64,000 nucleotides of DNA from an uncultured Alphaproteobacteria bacterium (GTDB lineage: Bacteria; Pseudomonadota; Alphaproteobacteria; RS24). Under the pieces are notes generated by a model. The model was given only the letters and a program-made list of their open reading frames with translations. It was not told the DNA's origin and did no database searches. A program made the translations under genes and the position numbers. Every line of letters starts with the position of its first letter. The first letter of the stretch is position 1. Positions 1 to 9,675 of this stretch are shown piece by piece. Where the stretch lies: NCBI GenBank assembly GCA_938091085.1, contig CALKOC010000017.1:124001-188000 (forward strand), written 5' to 3'.

Positions 1-593
1 CTCTAGCAAAAGCCGAAAGTGATCGCGCAAAACTCGATGCACTCGTGGCAGAAAAGCAACAGGCTGAAGCTGTACGACGTCAGGAAGCAGCAAATGAGCA
101 AGCAGCAATTAAACAACTCGCTGCCAAGGCCAAAAACCTAAAAGATCTTGTCACCAAACTAGAGAACCGCCGCAAAAAACAGCATAATCAGATTAAAGGT
201 TTCTCCCTTACCAGAGGGAAGCTTCCCCTGCCAGTTTCCGGAAAATTACTTTCAAGACCTGAGACCATCCGCAAAAATACTGAAACGGGGCGTGAGGGCG
301 CATATATAGTGACCCGCGCTCAAACACTTGTAACCGCTCCTTATGATGCGCAGGTACTCTATGCAGGTCCTTTCCGCGATTATGGGAATATGCTTATTCT
401 TGGGGTCGGCAAAAATTATCATTTGCTTTTTGCCGGTCTGAGCACGATTTCTGTGGATGTCGGTCAAGTCATTCTGGTCGGGGAACCCGTCGGGCAAATT
501 ATCCCAGAACCCCTTACAAATACGCCAAAAACGCTATATATGGAAATAAGGTATAATGGTCAGCCTCAAGATGCACTTTCATGGTATAAATAA
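1..593 (+). CDS. EnvC-like murein hydrolase activator (5' truncated by window edge)
   Basis: The frame is open to the first base, so only the C-terminal part is present; the ORF-track start (GTG at 45) is internal. The visible N-terminal part is Ala/Glu/Lys/Arg-rich and looks like the end of a coiled coil. After it comes a LytM/peptidase M23-type beta domain beginning 'GKLPLPVSGKL'. In active M23 enzymes the last strand carries an HxH zinc motif ('HLHFEIR'-like). Here that position reads 'LYMEIRYNG', and the upstream zinc ligands are also not recognisable. Loss of the metal site is the hallmark of EnvC-type regulators, which activate periplasmic amidases at the division site rather than cutting peptidoglycan themselves. 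The gene lies just before ctpA and rppH, the usual alphaproteobacterial order. The family call is firm; the activator role is inferred from the missing ligands. Confidence 0.8.
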   Translation, partial: LAKAESDRAKLDALVAEKQQAEAVRRQEAANEQAAIKQLAAKAKNLKDLVTKLENRRKKQHNQIKGFSLTRGKLPLPVSGKLLSRPETIRKNTETGREGAYIVTRAQTLVTAPYDAQVLYAGPFRDYGNMLILGVGKNYHLLFAGLSTISVDVGQVILVGEPVGQIIPEPLTNTPKTLYMEIRYNGQPQDALSWYK

Positions 594-654
594 ACATGAA
601 ATAAAGTTGTTTCAGTTGGTTGGTTTAGTCGAAAATAGGTCACATAAGATAGAT

Positions 655-2130
655 ATGAAACGCGCTTCCTCCTTAATCACTTTTACAATTTTACTTACAT
701 TCCTGTTCACGCCAATTCTCTCTTTTAAGGCCATGGCAGAGGATGCTCAATCTGCGCCCATCGCCAAATCTGAGTCAGAAAATCTGTATGAGCAACTAAA
801 AATATTTGGTGGTGTTCTTGAGAAAGTTCAGCGCGAATATGTGGATGAGCCGGAGAATCGCGAGTTAATTGAAGCTGCGATGATTGGCATGTTGCAATCG
901 CTTGATCCGCATTCAGCCTATATGCCGCCGAAAAACTTTGAGGATATGAAAGTTCAAACCAAAGGTGAGTTTGGTGGGCTTGGCATTGAAGTCACCATGG
1001 AAAGAGGTTTGGTGAAAGTGGTTGCCCCGATTGCCGACACGCCGGCAGAACGGGCTGGTATTCTTACAAATGACCTCATCGCCCGTTTGGACGGAGAGGA
1101 TGTTCTAGGCCTCACACTATCAGAAGCCGTTGATATTATGCGCGGCAAGATTGGGACGAAGATTACTTTAACGGTCTTGCGCGACGGGGAAGAAGAACCA
1201 CTCGAAATTGATATTATTCGCGATATCATCGAAATAAAGGCTGTACGTTATCGTGCTGAAGGACCAGACGGTCAGATTGCTTATATTCGGTTAACAACAT
1301 TTAACGAAAACACCACCAAAAACCTTCGCAAGGCTATGGCAGAGCTTTCAGCTTCTGCAGGTAAAGGAAAATTCGCAGGCTATATTCTTGATTTACGAAA
1401 TAATCCCGGTGGCTTATTGGGTGAAGCGGTTAAAGTTTCCGACAGCTTCCTGAGTCAGGGTGAGATTGTATCCACGCGCGCTCGCAAAGCCGAAGACAAT
1501 ATACGTTTTAATGCGCGACGGGGAGATATGTCCAAAGGGGCGCCGGTTCTGGTTTTGATAAATGGCGGTTCGGCCTCCGCATCTGAAATTGTTGCTGGAG
1601 CTTTGCAGGATCATCACCGTGCTCTGGTTGTTGGCACACAGAGTTTTGGCAAGGGGTCGGTTCAGACTGTCATTCCACTTCCCAATGATGGGGCGTTAAG
1701 ATTGACGACAGCGCGCTACTTTACGCCTTCGGGGCGTTCAATTCAGGCTTTAGGTGTGACACCTGATGTGATTATTGATCAGGAACTCCCTGAGGACATG
1801 AAAGCCCGCCCCAGACGAAGTGAAGCGAGTTTAAGGGGACATCTCAGTAGCAGTCCGGAAAATGATAAAGAAAATCCGGAGACGAAACCGGAGACAAATC
1901 CGGAGACAAAAACAGAAAATATTGATGACGCAGCCGATGATAACGGCATCACTGACTCAGAAGAAAAAAATGATAATAATTCAGACGACAAAGCTAAAGA
2001 CAAAACCAAAGAAAAAGGGAAATCTTTCGCATATGTTCCTCGCGAACTTGAAAAAGACATACAACTCCAGAAAGCCATTGAAATTATGCTGGCTATGGAT
2101 GCCTCAAGACAACGTCTGCTAGAGAACTGA
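655..2130 (+). CDS. ctpA: C-terminal processing peptidase, S41 family (CtpA)
   Basis: Serine protease of the tail-specific/C-terminal processing family, exported to the periplasm, where such enzymes trim or degrade envelope proteins. I start it at the ATG at 655, not the earlier in-frame ATG of the ORF track, because 'MKRASSLITF' opens a classical signal peptide ending near 'AMAED'; the upstream codons overlap envC. A PDZ domain covers about residues 100-185 ('GGLGIEV'). The S41 core follows, with the catalytic serine in 'GGSASASEI' (about S306) and the general-base lysine in 'FGKGSVQ' (about K333). The 491-residue length fits the family. The C-terminal 90 residues carry a highly charged linker with a short Pro-Glu-Thr repeat. 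It lies between envC and rppH, 3 bp from rppH, which suggests co-transcription. Confidence 0.95.
   Translation: MKRASSLITFTILLTFLFTPILSFKAMAEDAQSAPIAKSESENLYEQLKIFGGVLEKVQREYVDEPENRELIEAAMIGMLQSLDPHSAYMPPKNFEDMKVQTKGEFGGLGIEVTMERGLVKVVAPIADTPAERAGILTNDLIARLDGEDVLGLTLSEAVDIMRGKIGTKITLTVLRDGEEEPLEIDIIRDIIEIKAVRYRAEGPDGQIAYIRLTTFNENTTKNLRKAMAELSASAGKGKFAGYILDLRNNPGGLLGEAVKVSDSFLSQGEIVSTRARKAEDNIRFNARRGDMSKGAPVLVLINGGSASASEIVAGALQDHHRALVVGTQSFGKGSVQTVIPLPNDGALRLTTARYFTPSGRSIQALGVTPDVIIDQELPEDMKARPRRSEASLRGHLSSSPENDKENPETKPETNPETKTENIDDAADDNGITDSEEKNDNNSDDKAKDKTKEKGKSFAYVPRELEKDIQLQKAIEIMLAMDASRQRLLEN
1872..1907 (+). repeat. 12-bp tandem repeat (x3) inside ctpA
   Basis: Three consecutive 12-bp units of the type 'aaatccggagac' (the middle one is 'gaaaccggagac') encode a Pro-Glu-Thr-Asn/Lys tetrad repeated in the charged linker after the protease core. 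This is an in-frame microsatellite, so copy number can change without breaking the gene. Confidence 0.85.
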
Positions 2131-2133
2131 TAA

Positions 2134-2643
2134 ATGTCACAAGTGGATACCACCCTGCCTTACCGCCCCTGTGTTGGTATCGTACTGATTAATCGCGATG
2201 GGCTGGTCTGGTCAGGGCACCGTGTAACGGGTGATCTGCCACCAGATGCCCCGCGGTGGCAATTACCACAAGGTGGTATTGATGCAGGTGAAGTTCCTGA
2301 AACCGCCGCCAAACGCGAGCTGGCAGAAGAAACCGGGGTTACCAAAGCACAGGTAATTTATGAAATGCCAGGGTGGCTTACCTATGATTTACCTCCAGAA
2401 CTTATCGGCAAAGCATTAAAAGGCCGCTTTCGTGGTCAGCGACAAAAATGGTTTGCTATGCAATTTGAAGGCTCAGATGAAGATATTAATATCTTGGCAA
2501 CTGAGCCTCAGGAATTTGACGATTGGACATGGCGACATCTTGCCGAATGCCCCGACATGGTGGTGGATTTTAAGCGCGATATCTATTTGAGCATTGCAGC
2601 ACAATTTGCCCCTTTTGTTGCATCCGGCAACAGACAGGCTTAA
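2134..2643 (+). CDS. rppH: RNA pyrophosphohydrolase RppH (NUDIX)
   Basis: Removes pyrophosphate from triphosphorylated 5' ends of mRNA (and hydrolyses dinucleoside polyphosphates in some relatives), starting RNase E-dependent decay. The NUDIX box is complete at about residues 47-69: 'GGIDAGEVPETAAKRELAEE' followed by TGV. The N-terminal 'YRPCVGIVLINRDGLVW' and the downstream 'RFRGQRQKWF' are RppH signatures that separate it from generic NUDIX proteins. At 169 residues it has the usual length. The ATG lies 3 bp after the ctpA stop, so translation may be coupled. Confidence 0.95.
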   Translation: MSQVDTTLPYRPCVGIVLINRDGLVWSGHRVTGDLPPDAPRWQLPQGGIDAGEVPETAAKRELAEETGVTKAQVIYEMPGWLTYDLPPELIGKALKGRFRGQRQKWFAMQFEGSDEDINILATEPQEFDDWTWRHLAECPDMVVDFKRDIYLSIAAQFAPFVASGNRQA

Positions 2644-2652
2644 AAAGGCTTT

Positions 2653-3654
2653 ATGCCTAATTCTACCCTACCGATTATAGATATCTCCCTTTCTAAAGGG
2701 GATCATGATGCGCAGAAGAAAAAAATTGCGTCAGATATCGATAATGCGGCATGTCAATATGGTTTTTTTTATCTCACTGGCTATCAAATTCCAGAACAAC
2801 TTATTGCTGACTGCTTTAAGGCCGCCGAAGCGTTTTTTGACCTCCCTACTACTGAAAAAAATAATATTGCTATTGAAAAGTCTCCCTGTCATCGAGGGTG
2901 GTATGCTTTAGGCGGGGAAGTTCTCGATCCAGTTCATCAACGGGAAGGGGATATTAAAGAGGGCCTTAAAATCGGTAACGACCTCCCGCTAAACCACCCA
3001 CTGGTGACAAATGGCATCCCACTTCACGGCCCGAACCAATGGCCTCAGATAAATTTAGAGACAATTCCGACTATGGACTCAGCTTTATGGCAAAAAACCA
3101 TGCTGACAACTTATGAATATTTTTGTCAAACCGGCCTTGAAGTGATGCAGTATTTCGCCATGGCGTTAAATCTTAAGACTGATTATTTTGATCGCTGGCT
3201 TACCCGTCCGCAGTCCGAACCAATGGCAACCCTCAGCCCTATTCGCTACCCGGCGCTTGACCAAGCTGAGACCGCATTAAGCGCAGGCGCACATACGGAT
3301 TTTGGATGTCTGACACTGCTCGCTCAAGATGATAATGAGGGATTGGAAATCGCTTTGCCGGACGGCACATGGTTAAGTGTCCCCCCAGTTGAAAATACAC
3401 TTATCGTCAATATTGGGGACATGCTGGCGTTTTGGTCCGGGGGTAAATACCGCTCAACTCTTCATAAAGTGAACAACCGAAGCGGCCGAACACGGCATAG
3501 TTTAGCCTTTTTTTACGACCCCGCTTATAATACACCTTTAATTAATTTAAATAATGATCTCGCTGAACAGAATGAAAAAGGCGATGAGGTCAAAACCGCT
3601 TTAGATCATCTGTTACAAAAAATCGGGGATAGCTTTAGCTATCAACAAATATAG
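2653..3654 (+). CDS. 2-oxoglutarate/Fe(II)-dependent oxygenase, isopenicillin N synthase-like
   Basis: Cytosolic non-haem iron oxygenase of the isopenicillin N synthase-like superfamily. A DIOX_N-type N-terminal half (about residues 5-120, with 'YGFFYLTGYQIP') precedes the 2OG-Fe(II) double-stranded beta helix. The metal triad is intact: H214 and D216 in 'AHTDFGCLTLLAQ', and H271 in 'STLHKV'. The 2-oxoglutarate-anchoring RxS follows (R281/S283, 'RHSLAFF'). The 333-residue length is typical. The substrate cannot be told from sequence: relatives include ethylene-forming enzyme-like, gibberellin oxidase-like and uncharacterised bacterial members. It follows rppH by 9 bp and precedes purU by 11 bp, so it is probably transcribed with them, though no functional link is obvious. 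Confidence 0.9.
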   Translation: MPNSTLPIIDISLSKGDHDAQKKKIASDIDNAACQYGFFYLTGYQIPEQLIADCFKAAEAFFDLPTTEKNNIAIEKSPCHRGWYALGGEVLDPVHQREGDIKEGLKIGNDLPLNHPLVTNGIPLHGPNQWPQINLETIPTMDSALWQKTMLTTYEYFCQTGLEVMQYFAMALNLKTDYFDRWLTRPQSEPMATLSPIRYPALDQAETALSAGAHTDFGCLTLLAQDDNEGLEIALPDGTWLSVPPVENTLIVNIGDMLAFWSGGKYRSTLHKVNNRSGRTRHSLAFFYDPAYNTPLINLNNDLAEQNEKGDEVKTALDHLLQKIGDSFSYQQI

Positions 3655-3665
3655 GCCGCTCTGAA

Positions 3666-4523
3666 ATGAAAAAATTCACCTTACTTCTATCTTGTATTGA
3701 CCGACCGGGTATTGTTGCCACTGTTAGCTCCTTTATTCATAAAACTGGCCTGAATATTCTTGAAAGCAATCAATTCGGGGATCCCAAAACCGGACGCTTC
3801 TTCATGCGTGTCGCTTTTACGTCAGCAGACCCGGCAGACGACATTAAAAAGATAGAGTTAGAGGATAAATTTAAAGACATTTCTGAGCAATTTGAGATGG
3901 ACTGGCAGTTATTTGATATGAACCTCAACACGCCAGCAATAATAATGGTCTCAAAATTCGATCATTGTCTTGTTGATTTGCTTTATCGCTGCCGCATCGG
4001 CACATTAAAAATGGATATTGCTGCTGTTATATCCAATCACGATACTGCCCGTGAACTTGTTCACCGCGAGGGCATTCCCTTCCACCATATTCCTGTTACC
4101 GCCAACACCAAAAAGGATGCTGAGGCGCAAACCAGAAAAATCATTTCAGAGACTGGTGCTGAATTAGTAATTCTTGCCAGATATATGCAAATTCTTTCAT
4201 CGGATATGACAAATAGCTATCCTGGAAAGATAATTAATATCCATCATTCATTCTTGCCGAGCTTTAAAGGAGCTGAGCCATATAGTCAGGCCTACCATCG
4301 CGGCGTCAAAATGATTGGAGCAACCGCACATTATGTAACCCCAAATCTTGATGAAGGGCCGATTATCGCGCAACAGGTTGTTCCGGTCAGGCATGATATG
4401 TCTGTTGAAGATATGATTTGTGCAGGTCAGGAGATCGAGCAGAGCGTCATGGCAAAGGCAATACGCGCTCACACCGAACATCGTATTCTATTGAATGAAG
4501 GTAAAACTGTCGTTTTTGACTAG
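3666..4523 (+). CDS. purU: formyltetrahydrofolate deformylase PurU
   Basis: Hydrolyses 10-formyl-tetrahydrofolate to formate and tetrahydrofolate, balancing the one-carbon pool and supplying formate. An N-terminal ACT domain (about residues 1-80, 'LLSCIDRPGIVATVSSFI') is fused to a formyltransferase-like catalytic domain. The catalytic Asn-His-Asp set is visible: N191 and H193 in 'NIHHSFLPSFKGA' and D229 in 'NLDEGPII'. The ACT domain separates PurU from PurN, and the 285-residue length matches. It is the last gene of this plus-strand run and converges with the atp operon across 26 bp. FolD, another enzyme of the same pool, is encoded near the end of the window. Confidence 0.95.
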   Translation: MKKFTLLLSCIDRPGIVATVSSFIHKTGLNILESNQFGDPKTGRFFMRVAFTSADPADDIKKIELEDKFKDISEQFEMDWQLFDMNLNTPAIIMVSKFDHCLVDLLYRCRIGTLKMDIAAVISNHDTARELVHREGIPFHHIPVTANTKKDAEAQTRKIISETGAELVILARYMQILSSDMTNSYPGKIINIHHSFLPSFKGAEPYSQAYHRGVKMIGATAHYVTPNLDEGPIIAQQVVPVRHDMSVEDMICAGQEIEQSVMAKAIRAHTEHRILLNEGKTVVFD

Positions 4524-4549
4524 AATGAAGTTCGCGAAGAACCCTAGAT

Positions 4550-4936
4550 TTATTGGATTTCTTCTAGAACTCTTAAGATGTTTTCGGCTTCAGCTTTTTT
4601 CTGTTCATCAGTTTCAGCCTCAACACGACTCCTCGCCTCAGTAACCGCATCTTGCAGGGCGTCTTTATCATCGCCATCTACAGCGAGAGCTTGCTCAGCT
4701 AATATGGTTAAACCATCCGGGGTCACATCAGCGAAACCGCCTTGAACAAAATAACGCGTGGTAGTTCCGCCGTCTTCAATAAGCACAATGCCAGGACGCA
4801 ACACCGACATCATTGGGCTGTGATTGGCAAGCACCCCAAAATCACCTTCACTTCCCGGAACGGTGACAACGTCAACCTCTGCGGAAAAGAGATGCTTCTC
4901 TGGAGACACCATATCGAATGTAAGACGTTCGCTCAT
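4550..4936 (-). CDS. atpC: ATP synthase F1 epsilon subunit
   Basis: Central-stalk subunit that couples F1 rotation to the c-ring and can restrain ATP hydrolysis. The N-terminal beta barrel is recognisable from 'MSERLTFDMVSPEKHLFS' and 'VPGSEGDFGVLANHSPMMS', followed by a short C-terminal helical hairpin ('EQKKAEAENILRVLEEIQ'). At 128 residues it is standard for Alphaproteobacteria. It is the last gene of the F1 operon, 5 bp after atpD. Confidence 0.95.
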   Translation of the reverse strand: MSERLTFDMVSPEKHLFSAEVDVVTVPGSEGDFGVLANHSPMMSVLRPGIVLIEDGGTTTRYFVQGGFADVTPDGLTILAEQALAVDGDDKDALQDAVTEARSRVEAETDEQKKAEAENILRVLEEIQ

Positions 4937-4941
4937 AATGA

Positions 4942-6396
<1,455 letters not shown>

Positions 6397-6434
6397 TTAA
6401 GTTGGTTTCGTTAAGTTGGTTCAGTTAGGAGCAA

Positions 6435-7313
6435 CTATAGTGCTTCTGCTCCGGATATAATTTCAATCAATTCCTTGGTGATTTGCGCCTGTCTTGACCT
6501 GTTATAGGTAATCGTCAGGCTGTCAATCATTTCGCCAGCATTTCGTGTAGCGTTATCCATGGCGCTCATACGCGCACCTTGCTCACTTGCAGCATTTTCA
6601 AGCAAAGCCCGCAAAATCTGAATAGAAATATTGCGCGGTAGAAGTGCATCCAGAATTTCAGTCTCTTCAGGCTCGTAATCATAAGCCGCGCCGCCCAAAT
6701 CAAGCGTAGAGTCTTCATCAAGATGCGCAGGGATAATCTGCAATTCTTTAGGATTTTGCGTGATGACATTCACAAATTCAGAATAGTAAAGCGAACATAC
6801 GTCAAAAGCTTCAGTTTCAAAAAGCTCCAAAATTTGCGTTGCAACTTCTTGAGCCTGTTCAAAACCAACAGATTTAAGTCCTTGATAGGTCACTGTTTCA
6901 AGCATGTCATCTTCAAAATCACGCTTCAGAAGATCCCCACCTTTACGCCCAACACAAAGAATTTTGACCGTTTTTCCCTCAGCTTTAAGGGCTAAGGCGC
7001 GCTCTTTCGCCAATTTTGAAATCGAAGCGTTAAACCCGCCGCATAAACCACGTTCAGCCGTAGCAACAATCAATAAATGCGTGTCTTGTTTACCTGTACC
7101 CGAGAGAAGCGCAGGTGCACCATCCTGACCGGCAACACCGGCAGCAAGATTGGCAAGCACGAGGCTCATACGCTCGGCGTAAGGACGCGCTGCCTCAGCA
7201 GCCTCTTGGGCGCGACGAAGCTTGGAAGCAGCAACCATTTGCATGGCACGGGTGATTTTTTGCGTTGCCTTAACGCTTGAAATCCTATTCCGAAGTTCTT
7301 TTAAAGACGCCAT
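6435..7313 (-). CDS. atpG: ATP synthase F1 gamma subunit
   Basis: Rotor shaft of F1. The N-terminal helix '[20 protein letters not shown]' and the C-terminal helix ending '[19 protein letters not shown]' are the two conserved coiled-coil strands that insert into the alpha3beta3 ring. The 292-residue length is normal. It sits between atpA and atpD, with gaps of 27 bp to atpA and about 62 bp to atpD. Confidence 0.96.
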   Translation of the reverse strand: MASLKELRNRISSVKATQKITRAMQMVAASKLRRAQEAAEAARPYAERMSLVLANLAAGVAGQDGAPALLSGTGKQDTHLLIVATAERGLCGGFNASISKLAKERALALKAEGKTVKILCVGRKGGDLLKRDFEDDMLETVTYQGLKSVGFEQAQEVATQILELFETEAFDVCSLYYSEFVNVITQNPKELQIIPAHLDEDSTLDLGGAAYDYEPEETEILDALLPRNISIQILRALLENAASEQGARMSAMDNATRNAGEMIDSLTITYNRSRQAQITKELIEIISGAEAL

Positions 7314-7340
7314 TTGCTCTTATTTCCTAAAATCGTTCAA

Positions 7341-8873
7341 TCAGGCAGCAAATTTAGCCGCGAAACCTTCAATGACAGATTTAAGCTTAGCCTCTGTATC
7401 ATCAGAGAGAGCTTTTTCAGTCCGAATTGTTGAGAGCAAATCACTTTCTCTAGTATGGACATGCGACAGCAATTCTTGCTCAAAACGTCCGACATCCGTG
7501 ACAGGTAAATCATCCAGATAGCCGTTCACACCCGCATAAATCACGACAACTTGTTCTTCAACTTGTAGCGGCGAGAACTGACCTTGTTTAAGCAGTTCTG
7601 TCAGTTTGGCACCACGGTTAAGCAAGCGTTGTGTCGCCGCATCAAGATCGGAACCGAACTGAGCAAAAGCAGCCATTTCACGATATTGCGCCAACTCACC
7701 CTTAATCTTACCCGCGACCTGTTTCATAGCTTTAATCTGCGCCGCAGACCCCACACGCGAAACAGAAAGACCAACATTCACCGCAGGGCGAATACCTTGA
7801 TAAAACAAATCTGTTTCAAGGAAAATCTGACCATCTGTAATTGAAATAACATTGGTTGGAATATATGCGGAAACGTCATTAGCCTGAGTTTCAATAATCG
7901 GCAGCGCCGTCATGGAACCTGAGCCAAATTCATCATTCATTTTCGCCGCACGCTCAAGAAGACGGGAATGCAGGAAGAAAACATCACCTGGATAGGCTTC
8001 ACGACCTGGTGGACGACGAAGCAAGAGAGACATTTGTCGATAGGCAACAGCCTGTTTTGACAAATCATCATAGGTAATCATGGCGTGCATACCATTATCC
8101 CTGAAATACTCAGCCATGGTGCAACCCGTAAAAGGCGCAAGATATTGCAACGGTGCAGCTTCTGAAGCCGTCGCAGCAATAACGATTGAATATTTTAGGG
8201 CATCATTTTCTTCGAGCGTCTTCACAATTTGAGCAACTGTCGAACGCTTTTGACCAATAGCGACATAAACGCAGTAAAGCTTAGCACTTTCATCATCGCC
8301 TTCATTAACAGCGCGCTGATTCAAAATCGCATCAATAGCAATGGCCGTCTTACCTGTTTGGCGGTCACCAATAATCAATTCGCGTTGACCACGACCGATT
8401 GGAATAAGTGCATCTACAGCTTTAAGACCTGTCTGCATTGGCTCATGAACAGATTTACGCGGGATAATACCCGGCGCCTTAACATCCACTTTGCGGTTTT
8501 CAGTGGCGTTAATTGGCCCTTTACCATCCAGCGGATTGCCCAGCGGATCAACCACACGTCCAAGAAGCTCTTTACCAACTGGCACAGACACAATATCGCC
8601 TGTCCGTTTCACGGTATCGCCCTCACGAATATTGCGGTCAGACCCGAAAATCACAACACCAACATTATCTTCTTCAAGGTTAAGTGCCATGCCACGAATT
8701 CCACCGGGGAATTCTACCATCTCGCCAGCCTGAACGTTATCCAGACCATAAATTCTTGCAATACCATCACCGACAGAAAGTACCTGCCCGATTTCAGAAA
8801 CCTCAGACTTACTGTCGAAATCCTTAATTTGCTGTTTTAGGATGGAAGTTATTTCGGATGCTTTAATGTCCAT
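7341..8873 (-). CDS. atpA: ATP synthase F1 alpha subunit
   Basis: Non-catalytic nucleotide-binding subunit of F1. The P-loop 'GDRQTGKT' is at about residues 169-176, and the arginine finger lies in '[14 protein letters not shown]'. At 510 residues with start 'MDIKASEIT' it is a canonical alphaproteobacterial AtpA. Its ATG overlaps the atpH stop by one base, which suggests translational coupling. Confidence 0.97.
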   Translation of the reverse strand: MDIKASEITSILKQQIKDFDSKSEVSEIGQVLSVGDGIARIYGLDNVQAGEMVEFPGGIRGMALNLEEDNVGVVIFGSDRNIREGDTVKRTGDIVSVPVGKELLGRVVDPLGNPLDGKGPINATENRKVDVKAPGIIPRKSVHEPMQTGLKAVDALIPIGRGQRELIIGDRQTGKTAIAIDAILNQRAVNEGDDESAKLYCVYVAIGQKRSTVAQIVKTLEENDALKYSIVIAATASEAAPLQYLAPFTGCTMAEYFRDNGMHAMITYDDLSKQAVAYRQMSLLLRRPPGREAYPGDVFFLHSRLLERAAKMNDEFGSGSMTALPIIETQANDVSAYIPTNVISITDGQIFLETDLFYQGIRPAVNVGLSVSRVGSAAQIKAMKQVAGKIKGELAQYREMAAFAQFGSDLDAATQRLLNRGAKLTELLKQGQFSPLQVEEQVVVIYAGVNGYLDDLPVTDVGRFEQELLSHVHTRESDLLSTIRTEKALSDDTEAKLKSVIEGFAAKFAA

Positions 8874-9466
8874 TATCCCGCCTCATTCATGGCTTGTTTC
8901 AATGTAAAAAGTTTAGTTCGTAGAGAGTCATCAATCATTCGACTACCAACACGCACAATCATACCTGCAAGTAATGTCTGATCGACTTCGGAAATGACAC
9001 TAATGTCCTGCCCGAATTTATTTTTAAGCTGCTGTTTTAATTCATTTTCATGCTGCTCAGAAAGCTTGCTCGCAGTCGTCACATGAGCCGTCATTTCACC
9101 ACGCGCTCTGGCTTCCAATGCTTTGAAAGCTCTGCAAATATCTTGTAGCAGAAAAGCCCGTCGGTTTTTTACAACAAGCACAGCGAAATTTGCCACGGTC
9201 TGACCAATAGATGCTTTCGCAAAAATTTCGACCAGCGCATTTTCTTTATCTTCAACAGAAATTACGGGGCTTACGAGCATGTCACCGAAGCTTTCATCAA
9301 CTCCAAAAAGTCCGGAGAGAACATCCATTGAATTGCTGATATCCGCCTGGTCAGCGTCTGGAGCTTCCTGCATGATTTCAAAAAGCGCGGAAGCGTAACG
9401 ACCGGAAAGACCCGAGACGGAACCTACAAAATCTGGTTTGGATGACTCAACACTGGATGAACTCAT
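8873..9466 (-). CDS. atpH: ATP synthase F1 delta subunit
   Basis: Peripheral-stalk subunit linking the F1 head to the b subunits. The body '[12 protein letters not shown]...' and the C-terminal '[22 protein letters not shown]' are diagnostic of the OSCP/delta family. The ORF track starts at a TTG giving 222 residues. I prefer the ATG 75 bp downstream ('MSSSSVESS'), because it gives 197 residues, closer to the family norm. An ATG 12 bp further upstream ('MVSDM') is nearly as likely, and none of the starts has a strong Shine-Dalgarno. It is the first gene of the F1 operon; the F0 genes are not in the window, as in most Alphaproteobacteria. Confidence 0.92.
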   Translation of the reverse strand: MSSSSVESSKPDFVGSVSGLSGRYASALFEIMQEAPDADQADISNSMDVLSGLFGVDESFGDMLVSPVISVEDKENALVEIFAKASIGQTVANFAVLVVKNRRAFLLQDICRAFKALEARARGEMTAHVTTASKLSEQHENELKQQLKNKFGQDISVISEVDQTLLAGMIVRVGSRMIDDSLRTKLFTLKQAMNEAG

Positions 9467-9675
9467 ATCAGAAACCATATCAGAACCAATGATGTACCTT
9501 TGTGCGCTGACTGCCGTTTTTGCTAAGAAATAGATAAGCAATTTTGAGCAGGAATAACATTAATATTTCGAGTGAGGTAGCACAGCATGAGCCTGCTTGC
9601 AATAGACGATAAAGGCGTTTTGACACAGCTTTTGGGGATTAATTTATGTTGACTGTCAGTAGCTTAGATTAGGGT

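Noticed and set aside
8229-8840. 203-aa plus-strand ORF
   Set aside because: Fully antisense to atpA, with no family resemblance.
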